DNA of 5,274 nt from contig JAGLQQ010000267.1 of assembly GCA_023136735.1 (NCBI GenBank), positions 1-5,274 of the forward strand. Reading direction: 5' to 3'. Positions 1 to 4,764 of the stretch are shown here, in pieces (within the stretch, counting starts at the first letter, position 1; each line of letters begins with the position of its first letter). Below the pieces are notes generated by a model that saw nothing but the letters and a program-made list of their open reading frames with translations, was not told where the DNA came from and made no database searches. A program made the position numbers and the translations under genes. Origin of the DNA: Candidatus Omnitrophota bacterium. Its GTDB lineage: Bacteria > Omnitrophota > Gorgyraeia > B26-G9.

Positions 1-1
1 T

Positions 2-346
2 ATCCCATTATCAAGGAAGATAAAAGAGGAAGTACTAATTGAAAAGATTAAAAAGGAGATAGTTGAGTTGTTTAAGGTGGAAGAGAAGAGCTTATATACC
101 TCAGTAAGGGGAAAAGATAATGTGGGGAGAATGCTGGCAATAGGCTTGGCCAGAGAATGCGGAAGATTATCTTACCCTAAAATAGCAACGCTGTTTGGCG
201 GGATCAGTTATAAAAGTGCGGCAAAGTATTACGAGCGAATAAAGAAAAGATGCGGGGAAAATAAAAAACTTAAGGAATTGTTTGATTATTTAAGAAAAAG
301 ATGTAGTCAAGTCGAGACCCCTATTTCTCAGACGGGCGATAAATAG
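2..346 (+). CDS. REP-associated (Y1/IS200-like) transposase, C-terminal part only
   Basis: The reading frame is open from the left edge and ends at TAG 344-346, giving 114 visible residues. The TTG at 68 is an internal codon, not a start, because the frame continues upstream with a charged helical stretch (IPLSRKIKEEVLIEKIKKEI). From about visible residue 37 the sequence has the look of the DnaA-C-like helix-turn-helix that follows the Y1 (HUH) domain in RAYT-type transposases: NVGRMLAIGLARECGRLSYP, then IATLFGGISYKSAAKYYERIKK, then a basic tail. In this family the missing N-terminal domain carries the HUH histidines and the catalytic tyrosine, which cut and rejoin single-stranded DNA at palindromic ends. 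None of those residues lies in the window, so activity cannot be judged. The assignment rests on the C-terminal domain alone. A stand-alone DnaA-like regulator is the alternative. Confidence 0.7.
   Translation: MPLSRKIKEEVLIEKIKKEIVELFKVEEKSLYTSVRGKDNVGRMLAIGLARECGRLSYPKIATLFGGISYKSAAKYYERIKKRCGENKKLKELFDYLRKRCSQVETPISQTGDK
306..328 (+). repeat. Possible transposase-recognised end sequence overlapping the transposase 3' end
   Basis: The last codons of the transposase contain GTCAAGTCGAGACCCC followed by TATTTCT. Read on the other strand this becomes AGAAATAGGGGTCTCGACTT. That resembles the GGGTC-rich ends often found beside REP-type transposases, and also the sequence at 2348-2370 in the opposite orientation. 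Seen directly: the string and its partial similarity to the second site. Inferred: that it is an element end. Confidence 0.25.
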
Positions 347-355
347 CAAATCGGT

Positions 356-363
356 AAAGGAGG
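356..363 (+). promoter_or_regulatory. Strong Shine-Dalgarno for the TPR-PDZ gene, deciding a TTG start
   Basis: AAAGGAGG lies nine bases before the TTG at 373. It is the best ribosome binding site near this gene. The in-frame ATG at 430 has only AGAAG about 15 bases upstream. The ATG at 365 is in another frame and stops after three codons (Met-Gly-Ile-stop). The SD therefore favours TTG 373 even though ATG 430 would give a more normal lipoprotein signal peptide. Confidence 0.6.
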
Positions 364-372
364 GATGGGCAT

Positions 373-2205
373 TTGAAAAAAACATGGATTTTGTTGATGT
401 TAATAATTTCAGAAGTAAAAGACGCTATCATGGTGAGAAAATCGATTTTATCATGCTTGCTATTGATTGTTATTTTTTCAGGTTGTGCGACATTAGATCA
501 TTATGCTGAAGGGAATGCTTATTATGATCGTGGAGAGGCCTATTATAAAGTCGGGAATTATGATGCGGCTATTGAGGATTTCAAGGAACAGGTTACGCAT
601 CAACAGGGAGGCGGCGGCATGACGCGTCATTCATATATCTATACACGTATCGGAGACGCATACCAAAAAAAACATCAATATAAAACTGCTGTTTTCTATT
701 TTCAAAAAACATTAGCGATGGGCGCGGACTGGACATCCACTTTTGCGGGTTTAGCTGAGTGCTACAATAAGCTTAATCAATATAATAATGCGATAAAAAC
801 CGGCACAAGGGGAATAGAAGTGAATTTTAACAATGACCGTGCTCATTTTGAGTTAGCTTACGCGTTTTTTAAAACCAAACAATATAAAAATGCAGTTAAG
901 GCTTATAAAAAGGCGATAGAATTAAACCCTGGAAATCCTACCCATTACAACCGTTGGGGAGATTTATTGGTCGACAGAGGGGATTATGCAGGGGCCGCAG
1001 AACAATACGAAAAAGCTGTGTCTCTGAACCCATATAACCTAAAATATCTCTCAGATCTTTACATCGCTTGCTACTGGCAAGGTAGATACGACAATGCCCT
1101 TGATGCCGCTGATAAAACCGTTCTTTTGTTAAGCTTTGCAGAGATGGGGGTAGACCTTCAAATTGTAGAAAATTATCCTGTAGTAACATCGGTATCTGAC
1201 CCATCCCCCGTAAAAAAGGCAGGCATAAAGGCCGGGGACAAAATCATTAAGGTTAATGGAAAAACCATAAAAGGGTGGAAACTCAATGATGTAATTTCAG
1301 ACATAAAGGGTCAAGAAGGGACAAGTGTGGTATTTTTGATTGAGCGGAAAGATACCAAAAACCCCCTTGAGATTGTTGTTATAAGAGAAAATATAATTCA
1401 GGAGGAGGCATCAAAAGTCTTCGGCATTAGAAGCCGAATCTTGAGGCGTATAGGGAAAAAACAGGAATCCCTCAAAGACGCAAAACAGGCTTATTCGCTC
1501 AATTCATCCGGAGGGGAGGCACAACTTGCCCTCGGCGTAGCCTACCTTGACCAGGGGCGATATGATGAAGTCATCAAACTGCTGTTGCAGGTAGATAGTG
1601 CCGAAACCCGCCTTGTTGAAGCCACGGCCTATGCGAAAAAGGGCGATTTCAAAAGAGCGGTTGATATTTACTCCTCCATTCCTGAAGAAGAACTATCCCA
1701 GAGAAATGTCCCTCTCTGGAGCGACAGGATTGCATTATTGAAGGCATTGAAGCCCTTCATTGCTTCAAAAATGGAAAGCGCGGGCAGGCTAAAAACACAG
1801 GGGAGCTACAAAGAAGCCCTCAAGGCACTTAGTGAGGTAATGAAGATTGCCGACGATAAGACATCAGAAGAGATATGCGGGTCGATATACAGGATAATGA
1901 GCATGGACCCGCGGCTATCCGAGCTTCCCGAAGAGGCGAGAAAATATACCCTGAGGGGAGTTGTCCTGACAGAGGAAGGAAATTTCGAGGATGCCGTTAA
2001 AGAGTATTGTCAGGCTGTGCAGGCAGCCCCTTATATAGCAAAACTTTACTTAAACACCGCCATGGTCTATGGGGAGTTAAAAAGATATCCTCAGGCGATC
2101 CGCAACATGAAGACCTATCTCGGCCTTGCTCCTGAAGCTCCAAATGCCAGGGCCGCAAAGGATCAGCTCTACAAATGGGAGTTCATGATGGAGAAGGGGG
2201 AATAA
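373..2205 (+). CDS. TPR-PDZ-TPR repeat lipoprotein
   Basis: This is a 610-residue protein if it starts at TTG 373, or 591 from ATG 430. From Met20 it reads as a lipoprotein signal: MVRK, a hydrophobic core and lipobox FSGC with Cys38, so the mature protein should be lipid-anchored outside the inner membrane. TTG initiation adds a second hydrophobic stretch (WILLMLII), which is unusual. TPR-like helical pairs run at about 47-75, 86-118, 122-152, 156-189, 190-222 and 223-255, with typical motifs such as YKNAVKAYKKAIELNPGNP. A PDZ domain follows at about 256-340, with SPVKKAGIKAGDKIIKVNGK as its hallmark. More TPR-like pairs follow at about 349-378, 382-440, 463-492, 523-552 and 557-588. TPR and PDZ modules bind peptides and partner proteins. 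No catalytic domain is visible, so a scaffold or envelope-assembly role is inference. Arginine codon use changes near residue 200. Confidence 0.85.
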   Translation: MKKTWILLMLIISEVKDAIMVRKSILSCLLLIVIFSGCATLDHYAEGNAYYDRGEAYYKVGNYDAAIEDFKEQVTHQQGGGGMTRHSYIYTRIGDAYQKKHQYKTAVFYFQKTLAMGADWTSTFAGLAECYNKLNQYNNAIKTGTRGIEVNFNNDRAHFELAYAFFKTKQYKNAVKAYKKAIELNPGNPTHYNRWGDLLVDRGDYAGAAEQYEKAVSLNPYNLKYLSDLYIACYWQGRYDNALDAADKTVLLLSFAEMGVDLQIVENYPVVTSVSDPSPVKKAGIKAGDKIIKVNGKTIKGWKLNDVISDIKGQEGTSVVFLIERKDTKNPLEIVVIRENIIQEEASKVFGIRSRILRRIGKKQESLKDAKQAYSLNSSGGEAQLALGVAYLDQGRYDEVIKLLLQVDSAETRLVEATAYAKKGDFKRAVDIYSSIPEEELSQRNVPLWSDRIALLKALKPFIASKMESAGRLKTQGSYKEALKALSEVMKIADDKTSEEICGSIYRIMSMDPRLSELPEEARKYTLRGVVLTEEGNFEDAVKEYCQAVQAAPYIAKLYLNTAMVYGELKRYPQAIRNMKTYLGLAPEAPNARAAKDQLYKWEFMMEKGE

Positions 2206-2314
2206 GGGATGATAAGTGTGCAAGAAATAGGGGCAAGTCTGTAATCTGTAACGCCAAAGTGATAATGTCTGGTTTTTAAGAACATGTGATACCTTCTGTT
2301 AAGGAGGTAAATAC

Positions 2315-2377
2315 ATGGGAGAGGACATTATCAGTATGAGCCAAAAGGGAATAACAGGGTCAGACACTGAAAGCTGA
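2315..2377 (+). pseudogene. 5' stub of an ISNCY-type transposase gene
   Basis: ATG 2315 has a good Shine-Dalgarno, AAGGAGG at 2301-2307, seven bases upstream. It opens MGEDIISMSQK, which matches my recollection of how ISNCY-family transposases begin (the usual continuation is a leucine- and arginine-rich helix leading into a helix-turn-helix). After Lys11 the sequence departs to GITGSDTES and stops at TGA 2375-2377, leaving 20 codons. The change coincides with the GGGTCAGACACTGA string, so the transposase appears to have been cut off by a deletion or by another element. Only about eleven residues support the family call, and the stub cannot encode a working enzyme. Confidence 0.45.
2348..2370 (-). 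repeat. Possible REP-transposase end sequence, opposite in orientation to the one at 306-328
   Basis: GGGAATAACAGGGTCAGACACTGA resembles the reverse complement of 306-328: both contain AATA, then GGGTC, then a GAC and TGA close by. The match is partial and gapped. It marks the point where the ISNCY transposase stub loses its family sequence, as expected at an insertion or deletion junction. Confidence 0.25.
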
Positions 2378-2471
2378 AAACATTTTACAGATAATTTAGA
2401 AGCTTGAAGGGACGCGGGGGACATCAAAGCATCAAAAACTAATCACAATATACCGGGGTGGGGTTAAATTA

Positions 2472-2505
2472 TTGACAAAAACCCTTCTTTCCATTAACCT
2501 ATACT
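2472..2505 (+). promoter_or_regulatory. Weak candidate promoter before the stub and the beta-repeat gene
   Basis: TTGACA at 2472-2477 is a perfect -35 consensus, and TATACT at 2500-2505 matches five of six -10 bases. The 22-base spacer is much longer than the usual 17, so the pair would be poor as it stands. If used, transcription would begin near the ATG at 2510, giving an almost leaderless transcript of the stub that would read on into the gene at 2672. Confidence 0.25.
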
Positions 2506-2509
2506 TACC

Positions 2510-2587
2510 ATGGCAAACAAAAAATTAGCCTCTGAAAAGGTTACCTACGAAATAGACCCCTATAACAGATTTAAAAGCAGCGATTAG
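2510..2587 (+). pseudogene. Truncated paralogue of the start of the beta-repeat gene
   Basis: This 25-codon frame starts at ATG 2510 and contains KVTYEIDPYNRF. The intact gene 160 bases downstream has KITYEIDPYNRLIING at residues 11-26. In the nine shared residues TYEIDPYNR, six codons differ between the copies (Glu, Ile, Asp, Pro, Asn, Arg), and every difference is silent. The two sequences therefore diverged while protein sequence was being conserved; this is not a recent copy. After PheLys the similarity ends exactly at an AGCGNNT array, which supplies the TAG stop (2585-2587). There is no good ribosome binding site before ATG 2510. It is most likely a remnant of a second full-length gene. 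A functional 25-residue peptide is possible but unsupported. Confidence 0.6.
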
Positions 2588-2602
2588 CGTTTAGCGGTTA
2601 GG
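2579..2602 (+). repeat. AGCGNNT heptad array 1 (three units)
   Basis: Units are AGCGATT, AGCGTTT and AGCGGTT, ending AGG and then A-rich sequence. TAG triplets begin at 2585, 2592 and 2599, one in each + frame. TTA triplets at 2584, 2591 and 2598 give TAA in each - frame, so the array blocks translation in all six frames. The left flank AAAAGCAGCG (2573-2582) recurs before array 2. Confidence 0.85.
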
Positions 2603-2631
2603 AAAAAATAGTTGATATCGAATAGAAAAGC

Positions 2632-2647
2632 AGCGGGTAGCGTTTAG
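2632..2647 (+). repeat. AGCGNNT heptad array 2 (two units)
   Basis: Units are AGCGGGT and AGCGTTT followed by AGAAC. The left flank AAAAGCAGCG is the same as at array 1, so flank plus array repeats at a distance of about 54 bases. It ends 24 bases before the ATG of the beta-repeat gene. Confidence 0.75.
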
Positions 2648-2671
2648 AACATTGACATTTTAAAGAACAGG

Positions 2672-3706
2672 ATGTTTATGGGGAAGAGACAGAATAACCC
2701 AAAAATCACCTACGAGATTGATCCATATAATCGATTGATTATTAATGGATCTGGCAAAAAAAGCCAACTCTCCAGATTTAGGCAGGTGCTTGACGGCCGA
2801 TTCAAAACTGATGAAAATAATACTGTAACTTATCACATAAAAGCCCCGATGCCTCAAGGTACGGAAATGCCGTATCAGGTTAAACTCCAGGGGAAATGGT
2901 CTTTGTCTGAAGATCATAACCTGTGCTTGACGCTTAATAAATTGGGCAGGCAAACCCTGGGCGATAAATTAACTTTGCAGGCTGATATCATTGACACAGC
3001 AAAAAATTCTCTGGTTTTTGCTCTTACCACTACTACAAAAGGAAACACTCAATCAATTTATATTCTCAAACTCAAAGGAGCATGGCAGGCAGATAAACAC
3101 AACCGGCTTACGTTTAGGATTCAGAGAGAGCAGGGAAGCCACGATATCCTGACTTTTAGAGGCGCATGGGAAATAAACAAACAGCATCAGATTATCTATA
3201 AATATGAAGAAGCCCAGCTCATCCGTAAACGGAAAAAAATTCATACTCTGATCTTCCAAGGCTATTGGAATATAAAAGAAAAAGGCCGAGTATCTTATGT
3301 GCTTGATCAACAATCTAACTCTGTTTTTGTTTTTAAAACCAGTATAGGTATTTTTAAAGACAAATATATAAAATACGAAGTGGGTATAGGCGTTTCCCGT
3401 AAACCTAAACCAATAAAGCGCGTGCTTATTTTATTCGGCAAATGGAAAATAAAAAAAGATGTAGGTTTAATATTTGAAGTAGAATATACGAACAAAAAAA
3501 TCCATGCAATTACTTTTGGCGCGGAAGCCAAACTAACCGCTAAAGACAGCATAAGTTTTAAGCTCAAAAACGAGAAAAATAAAAACATTAGCGCTCAATT
3601 ACAGCTTTCCCGCAAGATACTAAAAGGAGACGGCCTATCTTTCTTGAGGTTTCTGAAATCAGAAGAGGAGTCAACGGTTATGATCGGCGCCGGCCTTCGT
3701 TGGTAG
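2672..3706 (+). CDS. Unrecognised protein of about ten beta-hairpin-like repeats
   Basis: This protein has 344 residues and I do not recognise the family. It consists of a degenerate repeat, spaced about 25-34 residues, of the form LxFxGxWxIxKxxxIxFxxE. Repeats begin near residues 40, 70, 100, 132, 160, 193, 218, 252, 280 and 308. The clearest are LKLKGAWQADKHNRLTFRI (132-150), LTFRGAWEINKQHQIIYKY (160-178), LIFQGYWNIKEKGRVSYVL (193-211) and LILFGKWKIKKDVGLIFEV (252-270). Alternating hydrophobic and polar residues around a central turn suggest paired antiparallel strands. The protein ends in aromatic Trp (GAGLRW), as many outer-membrane barrels do, but no signal peptide is visible, so a soluble beta sheet or an internal structural protein fits at least as well. 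ATG 2672 is weakly supported. The second in-frame ATG at 2678 has AGGA about five bases upstream and may be the real start. Heptad arrays lie on both sides, and a truncated paralogue lies just upstream. Confidence 0.75.
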   Translation: MFMGKRQNNPKITYEIDPYNRLIINGSGKKSQLSRFRQVLDGRFKTDENNTVTYHIKAPMPQGTEMPYQVKLQGKWSLSEDHNLCLTLNKLGRQTLGDKLTLQADIIDTAKNSLVFALTTTTKGNTQSIYILKLKGAWQADKHNRLTFRIQREQGSHDILTFRGAWEINKQHQIIYKYEEAQLIRKRKKIHTLIFQGYWNIKEKGRVSYVLDQQSNSVFVFKTSIGIFKDKYIKYEVGIGVSRKPKPIKRVLILFGKWKIKKDVGLIFEVEYTNKKIHAITFGAEAKLTAKDSISFKLKNEKNKNISAQLQLSRKILKGDGLSFLRFLKSEEESTVMIGAGLRW

Positions 3707-3715
3707 ATAAAAAAC

Positions 3716-3745
3716 AGCGTATAGCGGGTAGCGATTAGCGATTAG
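3716..3745 (+). repeat. AGCGNNT heptad array 3 (four units)
   Basis: Units are AGCGTAT, AGCGGGT, AGCGATT and AGCGATT, ending AG and then eight A. It starts nine bases after the stop codon of the beta-repeat gene. The surrounding layout (A-run, C, heptads, AG, A-run) is the same as in arrays 1 and 4. Confidence 0.9.
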
Positions 3746-3802
3746 AAAAAAAATCAAAGAAAAAAATAGCGGACAGGCGCGTAAGAAATAACTAATAAAG
3801 AC

Positions 3803-3848
3803 GTTACCGTAACCGAAAGACGATATGGGCATCGTTACCGTTTACCGC
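3803..3848 (+). repeat. TTACCGY heptads and small inverted repeats upstream of the peptidase gene
   Basis: TTACCGT (3835-3841) and TTACCGC (3842-3848) are adjacent heptads that differ from the TTAGCGN form of the other arrays by one base. GTTAC-C-GTAAC (3803-3813) is a perfect short palindrome containing the same TTACCGT core, and ACGAT/ATCGT (3820-3824 and 3831-3835) can pair around a six-base loop. Located 42 bases before the peptidase start, it could form a leader structure or be a protein-binding site. Nothing in the sequence shows which. Confidence 0.5.
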
Positions 3849-3875
3849 AACCCAAGACTAAATAAAGAAACTGAT

Positions 3876-3882
3876 AGGAGGG
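3876..3882 (+). promoter_or_regulatory. Shine-Dalgarno for the cysteine peptidase
   Basis: AGGAGGG ends seven bases before ATG 3890 and is the strongest ribosome binding site in the right half of the window, which fixes the peptidase start. Confidence 0.75.
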
Positions 3883-3889
3883 ATAGAAG

Positions 3890-4675
3890 ATGATAAAGAA
3901 ACTTGGATGTATAAAAGATAAGTTTAATGGTAAAGATTATTTAATGCGGGCGTATTTGCCGGTTGTGAAATTGCCTAAGAAAATTGATTACACTAAGAAG
4001 TTATCGCCGGTAAGGGATCAGGGCAATGAAGGGACTTGTGTAAGTTTTGCCTGTGCCAGCGGCATGAAGGAATATCAGGAAATGCTTGATTATGAAAAGC
4101 TTGTGGAGCTTTCACCTCGGTTTATTTATAGCGAGTGTAAAAAAATAGACGGTATGCCGGAATCAGAAGGCACTACTCTTAGGGCAGCTATGCAAGTACT
4201 TAGTAAAAAGGGAGTTTGCCAGGAAAAATTCTGGCCGTATAAGCCTTATCAAAAGGACAAAGCTAAGAAAGGTTTTTCGACTAACGCAAAAAAATTTCGT
4301 ATTAAGACTTATGCCCGCATACTCAATTTGAATGAGCTGCGTTTGAATATTGCAACTAAAGGACCTTGCATTATTGGAGTACAGGTATATGAGGGAATGA
4401 TGAAAACTAAAACAGGCCTTGTGCCCATGCCTAAGAAAAATGAATCTGCTTTGGGCGGCCACGCTATTTGCCCGGTAGGTTATGATGACACAAAGAAACT
4501 GATTAAATTTAAAAACTCCTGGTCTGATAAATGGGGGCAAAAGGGTTATGGATTCTTAAACTATGCTTATATTGAACAATATATGATAGATGCCTGGAGC
4601 TCAGTGGATATTGAGGATCCTAATCCGCTTACGCTGGCTAGTGTGTTGCAATTCGCTGAGAAACGAATTAGCTGA
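3890..4675 (+). CDS. Papain-like (C1A) cysteine peptidase
   Basis: This 261-residue protein has the complete papain active site. Gln44 in SPVRDQGNEGTCVSFA forms the oxyanion hole, Cys50 is the nucleophile (GTCVSFA in place of the usual CWAFA), His191 sits in GGHAICPVGYDD, and Asn209 sits in KFKNSWSDKWGQKGYGF. The family cleaves peptide bonds through the Cys-His pair. The N-terminus (GKDYLMRAYLPVVKLPKKIDY) is like the short lead-in of bacterial C1A enzymes that begin close to the catalytic domain. There is no signal peptide, membrane segment or room for a long inhibitory propeptide, so a cytoplasmic or non-classically exported enzyme without a conventional zymogen is likely. About 25 residues follow the catalytic core. 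Its substrate is unknown. The nearest neighbours are a beta-repeat protein and an alpha/beta hydrolase. Confidence 0.92.
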   Translation: MIKKLGCIKDKFNGKDYLMRAYLPVVKLPKKIDYTKKLSPVRDQGNEGTCVSFACASGMKEYQEMLDYEKLVELSPRFIYSECKKIDGMPESEGTTLRAAMQVLSKKGVCQEKFWPYKPYQKDKAKKGFSTNAKKFRIKTYARILNLNELRLNIATKGPCIIGVQVYEGMMKTKTGLVPMPKKNESALGGHAICPVGYDDTKKLIKFKNSWSDKWGQKGYGFLNYAYIEQYMIDAWSSVDIEDPNPLTLASVLQFAEKRIS

Positions 4676-4700
4676 TGGCTCATGGCTGATAGCTTATAGC
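4671..4700 (+). repeat. GCTNATR heptad array overlapping the peptidase stop
   Basis: Four heptads, GCTGATG, GCTCATG, GCTGATA and GCTTATA, are followed by GC. The first unit includes the last codon and the TGA stop (4673-4675) of the peptidase. Written in the register NTAGCKN, the last units share the TAGC core of the AGCGNNT arrays, so this may be a divergent branch of the same repeat class. Confidence 0.7.
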
Positions 4701-4716
4701 AGAAGAACAAAAATAC

Positions 4717-4747
4717 AGCGTTTAGCGTTTTAGCGAATAGCGGTTAG
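4717..4747 (+). repeat. AGCGNNT heptad array 4 (four units, one of eight bases)
   Basis: Units are AGCGTTT, AGCGTTTT (one extra T), AGCGAAT and AGCGGTT, ending AG and then a run of seven A that leads into the AAGGAAA ribosome binding site of the hydrolase. The array ends 17 bases before the start codon. The extra base looks like slippage in a T run. Confidence 0.88.
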
Positions 4748-4764
4748 AAAAAAAGGAAAACAAA

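Larger units (their letters stand above)
2206..2509. other. Gene-free stretch with insertion-sequence debris
   Basis: No gene of normal size is present. It holds a tandem heptad TCTGTAA twice (2238-2251), then sequence of the kind found before ISNCY-type transposases, including CAAAGTGATAATGTCTGG. Next comes a broken transposase start (2315) and a GGGTCAGACACTGA string (2357-2370) resembling REP-transposase ends. GGGACGCGGGGGAC (2410-2423) has the same flavour. A possible promoter lies at the right end. The reading as layered remnants of mobile elements is inference from local similarity. Confidence 0.45.

Noticed and set aside
384..509. A 41-codon frame starting MDFVDVNNF, overlapping the start of the TPR-PDZ gene in another frame
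   Set aside because: The nearest Shine-Dalgarno is about 20 bases away, it resembles no family I know, and it overlaps the lipoprotein signal sequence that makes sense in its own frame.
938..1204. Minus-strand open frame of 88 codons
   Set aside because: It lies wholly inside the TPR-PDZ gene, has no family resemblance and no supporting ribosome site. The + strand protein has clear domains there.
2461..2490. GGGTT...AACCC followed by TTCTTT as a terminator
   Set aside because: A five-base stem around a 14-base loop with an interrupted T run is too weak, and it overlaps the TTGACA of the candidate promoter.
2652..2657. Second TTGACA box just before the beta-repeat gene
   Set aside because: A matching -10 would fall inside the coding sequence past the start codon, and none is visible there.
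3053..3588. Minus-strand frames opposite the beta-repeat gene
   Set aside because: The + strand frame has regular protein repeats across the same region. The minus-strand products are phenylalanine-rich complements of lysine/glutamate codons.
2672..3706. Outer-membrane beta-barrel porin
   Set aside because: The terminal Trp and amphipathic strands fit, but no signal peptide is visible at either possible start, so I did not call it a porin.
4163..4540. Minus-strand open frame of 125 codons
   Set aside because: It is opposite the catalytic core of the papain-like peptidase, whose active-site motifs make the + strand certain. The minus-strand product looks like no known protein.
2579..4747. 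CRISPR or similar spacer array
   Set aside because: The repeats are seven bases, directly adjacent with no spacers, and no cas-like gene is present.
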